Assembly (NCBI GenBank): GCA_946622925.1
Contig: CAMOQM010000056.1
Span: forward strand, 1 to 6,443
Length of the DNA: 6,443 nt
Direction: 5' to 3'
DNA from: an uncultured Caryophanales bacterium
GTDB taxonomy: Bacteria > Bacillota_I > Bacilli_A > RFN20 > CAG-826
Position numbers and translations under genes: made by a program. The notes beneath the pieces are model-generated. The model was not told where the DNA came from and ran no database searches. It saw nothing but the letters and a program-made list of their open reading frames with translations. Positions 5,160-6,443 of the stretch are shown here, piece by piece (positions within the stretch are counted from its first letter, which is position 1; each line of letters starts with the position of its first letter).

Positions 5160-6011
5160 ATGAGTTATGTCTTTGCCACCGACCTAGATGGAACCCTCTT
5201 CTATCCGAAAAAAAGGTTCGGGATGATCGATAAGAAGAACATCGCTTTTCTCCGCCATATCAAAGAAGATGGCGGTAGGGTGGTTTTGGTTTCTTCCAGA
5301 TCCATTGGCTTCCTGGATAAGGTTTCTAAGAAGCTAGGTTTCGAAGTCGATTATATCGGCACCGATGGAACCACGGTGGTCGCCGATGGCAAGCGGATTC
5401 GCGATGAGTTCTTTGAAAGTAGCGCCCTTAAGGCCTTAGTCACCGACCTCCGCACCAATTACGATCCGCCCCTTTTCATCGCTTCTAGCCATGAGCATCC
5501 TTTAATCCTAACTAGGACCCAAGTCAGCCACATGACTAACTTCATGTACGTCCTTTACCAAGCCGTGCAGGGGGTTTACCGCGAGAAATGGGTCCGTTCC
5601 GACCATGTTTTCTTCCGGGAAATCGAAAATGGCAAAGTCCATAAACTGATGGTTTTGATTGGCCTAACCAAGAAGAAGCGGCTAAGGTCCTATCAAATCA
5701 CCCAAGAGCTCCAAAAGAAGTATCCCGATTTCGAATTCGTCTGGCTCGACCAATTCATCGAAATCACCCCCAAGGGGTGTTCAAAGGCTTCCGGATTGGA
5801 GTTTTATCTTGATTCCTTGGGCTTAAATCGTGATAATGTTGTGGTTGTCGGCGATTCTGGCAACGACGTTCCCATGCTTGATGCCTTCAAAGGCCATAGC
5901 TATGCGATGAAACACGCTCCCGAAAAAGTGAAGGAGCATGCTTCAGGAGTCGTTAGCCGCGTTTACGAAATCGAAGAAATCTTATACCCATCGGCGGATA
6001 AGAGAAAATAG
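5160..6011 (+). CDS. Cof-type HAD-IIB family phosphatase
   Basis: This 283-aa protein of the haloacid dehalogenase superfamily, Cof/HAD-IIB branch with a C2 cap, is typically a cytosolic Mg2+-dependent phosphatase of sugar phosphates, nucleotides or cofactors. The substrate cannot be read from sequence. Motif I is DLDGT (8-12; nucleophile D8, acid/base D10). Motif II is VLVSSR (42-47; S45), where many relatives have TGR. The cap lies at about 85-195. Motif III is in PKGCSKASGLEF (K209), and motif IV is GDSGND (231-236; D232, D236), a canonical ending. The ATG at 5160 is forced: motif I starts at residue 8 and an in-frame TAG at 5142 allows no upstream start. No Shine-Dalgarno sequence precedes it and the promoter is unusually close, so the mRNA may be leaderless. 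It is followed after 18 bp by another same-strand gene, probably co-transcribed. Confidence 0.93.
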   Translation: MSYVFATDLDGTLFYPKKRFGMIDKKNIAFLRHIKEDGGRVVLVSSRSIGFLDKVSKKLGFEVDYIGTDGTTVVADGKRIRDEFFESSALKALVTDLRTNYDPPLFIASSHEHPLILTRTQVSHMTNFMYVLYQAVQGVYREKWVRSDHVFFREIENGKVHKLMVLIGLTKKKRLRSYQITQELQKKYPDFEFVWLDQFIEITPKGCSKASGLEFYLDSLGLNRDNVVVVGDSGNDVPMLDAFKGHSYAMKHAPEKVKEHASGVVSRVYEIEEILYPSADKRK

Positions 6012-6029
6012 CCGAGAAAGAAGTAAAGT

Positions 6030-6443
6030 ATGAACCAGATCAGCGAAGTACTAACCACCTTAATCCATTACAACGTCGCCGTCCGCGACACTTTGGAGTA
6101 TTGCTTACGCAAAGACAGCTTTGACCCCAGGATGTACGAAGAAAAGAAGCGTTCCATCTTAGTCGAAGTCGATCAGCACACTCCCTTAAAAGACATCATC
6201 GACCACTCGGGCGAAAATGGCGAGAAGCTTGAAAAGGCCATCCGCGATTTCTATGCCGAGGTCTATGGCGATGACTCCACCATTTTGAAGAATGCCGATG
6301 ATGGCCTCCGCGTCGACCACGCCCAACACCAAGCCATCTATCAACATGTCCTCCCCATCCACGAAGACGTCAACAACATGATCCTTGGCGTTTTGGCCGA
6401 TGGCCATAAGAACAACCTCGACGTGGCCGAAGCCGAAAAGGTC
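6030..6443 (+). CDS. Partial CDS, unrecognised acidic protein (N-terminal 138 residues)
   Basis: The frame is open from the ATG at 6030 to the right edge (138 codons, no stop), 18 bp after the HAD gene and on the same strand. Only a weak purine-rich stretch (GAGAAAGAAG, 6014-6023) serves as a possible ribosome binding site. Codon use (GCC, ACC, ATC, CGC endings) matches the neighbours, supporting a real gene. The peptide begins MNQISEVLTTLIHYNVAVRD and is acidic. It lacks a signal peptide or membrane segment in the visible part, and looks mainly helical judging by its periodic hydrophobic residues. It is fairly rich in histidine (H97, H100, H106 and H111 fall in one stretch). I do not recognise the family and assign no function. 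An operon link to the HAD phosphatase is likely from spacing. Confidence 0.8.
   Translation, partial: MNQISEVLTTLIHYNVAVRDTLEYCLRKDSFDPRMYEEKKRSILVEVDQHTPLKDIIDHSGENGEKLEKAIRDFYAEVYGDDSTILKNADDGLRVDHAQHQAIYQHVLPIHEDVNNMILGVLADGHKNNLDVAEAEKV

Noticed and set aside
6186..6407. Minus-strand open frame of 73 codons near the right edge
   Set aside because: It is antisense to the partial plus-strand gene at 6030, which is better supported by operon spacing and codon use; it lacks a ribosome binding site.

Overview
The window reads as a chromosomal housekeeping segment of a member of the Bacillota (Firmicutes), possibly from the Bacilli/Erysipelotrichia/Mollicutes side. Four things point this way: long-form HPF, a TSCPD-family small protein (a family common in this phylum), AGGAGG-type ribosome binding sites, and Rho-independent terminators after most transcription units. 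Coding sequence has a moderate, C-ending codon bias (GCC, ACC, ATC, CGC), while intergenic DNA is AT-rich. No TGA is used as a stop and none is in frame, so genetic code 11 versus 4 cannot be decided here. The taxonomic placement is inference.

Layout. The left part is on the minus strand, reading leftwards: mgtE (Mg2+ channel/transporter, 392-1879), a tRNA-Leu(GAG) with encoded CCA (262-346), its own promoter and terminator, and the first 30 codons of a possible LURP-one-related (LOR) protein running off the left edge (1-91). A compact divergent promoter region (1880-2028) separates mgtE from a plus-strand pair. That pair is pduL (phosphate acyltransferase, 2029-2700) followed with zero spacing by a small TSCPD-domain protein (2701-2955), closed by a terminator. 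Next comes a roughly 190-nt structured leader, then metK (S-adenosylmethionine synthetase, 3210-4373) and its terminator. These are followed by the long-form ribosome hibernation factor hpf (4513-5058) with a terminator, and a two-gene unit made of a Cof-type HAD phosphatase (5160-6011) and an unrecognised acidic protein cut by the right edge (6030-6443).

How the genes work together. Most units look independently transcribed and basic: Mg2+ homeostasis, acetyl-phosphate/acetyl-CoA exchange, SAM synthesis, ribosome hibernation and phosphate-ester hydrolysis. The most informative regulatory element is the metK leader. It folds on paper into a P1-P4 junction with a loop-2 pseudoknot and a GCAAC/GTGC core, as in the SAM-I/SAM-IV riboswitch clan. 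Its P1 3' strand can instead pair with the 5' side of a terminator just before the metK ribosome binding site, which is a complete transcription-attenuation switch.

No mobile element, CRISPR array, phage gene or obviously new multi-gene system is visible. The oddities worth checking are the Cys-rich tail on PduL next to a Cys-rich partner protein, an unusual TSCPN in place of TSCPD, an extracytoplasmic insert in MgtE, an apparently leaderless HAD gene, and inverted repeats in the divergent promoter region.
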